Shown here one piece after another: positions 4,653 through 5,537 of a DNA stretch of 5,537 nt. The notes under the pieces were generated by a model. The model was not told where the DNA came from, ran no database searches, and saw only the letters and a list, made by a program, of their open reading frames with translations. The DNA comes from Nitrospirota bacterium (GTDB lineage Bacteria > Nitrospirota > Nitrospiria > Nitrospirales > UBA8639): contig QIDY01000229.1 in assembly GCA_003228495.1 (NCBI GenBank), positions 1 to 5,537 on the forward strand, written 5' to 3'. The position numbers and the translations under genes are program-made. Numbering within the stretch: position 1 is the first letter of the stretch; each line of letters begins with the position of its first letter.

Positions 4653-5537
4653 TTATTTGACAAATTCAGAGACTTTTTTACTTTCCAGCGCTTCTTTCAA
4701 CGTGGCATCCATCAATACTTCAGCCAGATGATGGGTCACTTTTTCGACCTCGGCAATGCCGGCTCGAATGACACGGTGATCATCCCCATTCTGCGTTTCA
4801 CCCAGCTGTTGGATAACGCGTTGAATCTCTGCTTTCTCTTTGTCGTTAATGAGATCAGAAGCACGGGCCATGGCCTTATCAGTCGCGACAATAATCGCAT
4901 TTGCTTCAGTGCGGGCTTCGATAACTTGCCTGGCTTTAATATCCTCTTCTGCAAATTGGAATGAATCTCGAATCATCCCCTCCACTTCGTCATCGGTAAG
5001 TCCATGTGAGGGTTTCACTTGCACCGACTGCGCTTCATTCGTACGAATATCTCTCGCTGTCACATGCAAGATGCCATTCGCATCGATGAGGAATGTGACT
5101 TCAACACGGGGAACCCCGGCAGGCAGAGGTGGCATTTTCAATTGAAACCGCGCCAAGCTGCGATTGTCTTTCACTAGTTCCCGTTCGCCCTGGAGAATAT
5201 GAATATCAACCGACGTTTGCCCATCGACATAGGTGGTAAACATTTCCTTGGCACTAGAGGGAATCGTCGTGTTGCGGCGTGTCAAGGCGCTCATGACTCC
5301 ACCCATGGTTTCAATGCCCAAGGACAAGGGTGTAACATCCAAGAGAAGAATTTCTTTGTTATGGCCACCAAGAATATCCGCTTGCACGGCCGCCCCTAGT
5401 GCCACAACTTCATCTGGGTTCAATTCACTGTGTGGTTGTTTACCAAACAGCTCCTCAACCTTGGTTCGGACCAATGGCATGCGAGTACTACCACCGACCA
5501 AGACCACTTCATCAATTTGGTCGACCTGCAAACCAGC
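4653..5537 (-). CDS. hscA: HscA, Hsp70-family chaperone of Fe-S cluster assembly (C-terminal 294 residues)
   Basis: The frame is open to the right edge, so the start lies outside; about half of a roughly 610-620-residue protein is visible. Counting from the first visible residue, V11-V-L-V-G-G-S-T-R-M-P21 is the Hsp70 adenosine/phosphate motif of the ATPase domain, N40-P-D-E-V-V-A-L-G-A-A50 follows, L64-L-L-D-V-T-P-L is the interdomain linker, and about 70-180 is the peptide-binding beta domain, then a helical lid. There is no acidic DnaK-type EEVD-like tail. The segment T101-T-Y-V-D-G-Q matches E. coli HscA TTFKDGQ, with an aromatic residue where DnaK has Ala429, and G117-E-R-E-L-V and Q173-V-K-P-S-H-G-L-T also follow HscA. 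With the adjacent iscX this supports HscA over DnaK. Together with the co-chaperone HscB it uses ATP to release clusters from IscU in the cytoplasm. Confidence 0.88.
   Translation of the reverse strand, partial: AGLQVDQIDEVVLVGGSTRMPLVRTKVEELFGKQPHSELNPDEVVALGAAVQADILGGHNKEILLLDVTPLSLGIETMGGVMSALTRRNTTIPSSAKEMFTTYVDGQTSVDIHILQGERELVKDNRSLARFQLKMPPLPAGVPRVEVTFLIDANGILHVTARDIRTNEAQSVQVKPSHGLTDDEVEGMIRDSFQFAEEDIKARQVIEARTEANAIIVATDKAMARASDLINDKEKAEIQRVIQQLGETQNGDDHRVIRAGIAEVEKVTHHLAEVLMDATLKEALESKKVSEFVK

Noticed and set aside
4607..4663. A longer IscX starting at the TTG at 4663
   Set aside because: It overlaps the hscA stop codon and adds 19 residues with no counterpart in E. coli IscX. The ATG at 4606 has an AAGGGGA site and gives near-standard length.
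4653..5537. Calling the right-hand Hsp70 gene dnaK
   Set aside because: It lacks an acidic DnaK-type tail, shows HscA-like residues in the peptide-binding domain, and is followed directly by iscX.

Overview
The window is an ordinary-looking bacterial chromosome segment, densely coded and of moderate base composition. It carries one 5'-truncated gene at each end, and I see no mobile element, CRISPR array, tRNA or rRNA. A bifunctional class A penicillin-binding protein with a single N-terminal membrane anchor, together with an hscA-iscX pair of the ISC iron-sulfur system, points to a Gram-negative (diderm) bacterium. The tandem pterin-synthase-fold protein and the AhpE-like peroxiredoxin remind me of Nitrospirota such as Nitrospira. 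That is an impression, not something the sequence proves.

Layout, left to right. Positions 1-584 (+): the 3' part of a tandem-domain 6-pyruvoyl-tetrahydropterin synthase/QueD-fold gene whose second domain looks catalytically degenerate. Positions 662-1558 (-): an antioxidant pair, a peroxiredoxin (1088-1558) followed by an atypical thioredoxin with a CEPC active site (662-1000). They are separated by a near-perfect intrinsic terminator that may also hold the thioredoxin promoter. Positions 1559-1860: the divergent intergenic region, with promoter-like elements and a six-codon mini-ORF that overlaps the next start. Positions 1861-4245 (+): a complete penicillin-binding protein 1A (glycosyltransferase 51 plus transpeptidase). 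Positions 4246-4387: a convergent intergenic region with a probable terminator and a heptanucleotide tandem repeat that has an inverted partial copy. Positions 4388-5537 (-): iscX preceded by the C-terminal half of hscA, the distal end of an ISC operon entering from the right.

Functionally, the thioredoxin is the obvious candidate reductant for the peroxiredoxin. PBP1A polymerises and crosslinks peptidoglycan in the periplasm. HscA and IscX assist Fe-S cluster transfer from, and regulation of, the IscU/IscS machinery. These units do not form one pathway. I found no convincing undescribed system. The points most worth a second look are the degenerate second domain of the pterin-synthase protein, the unusual thioredoxin active site, the heptamer repeat structure, and the ATGA-coupled mini-ORF in front of PBP1A.
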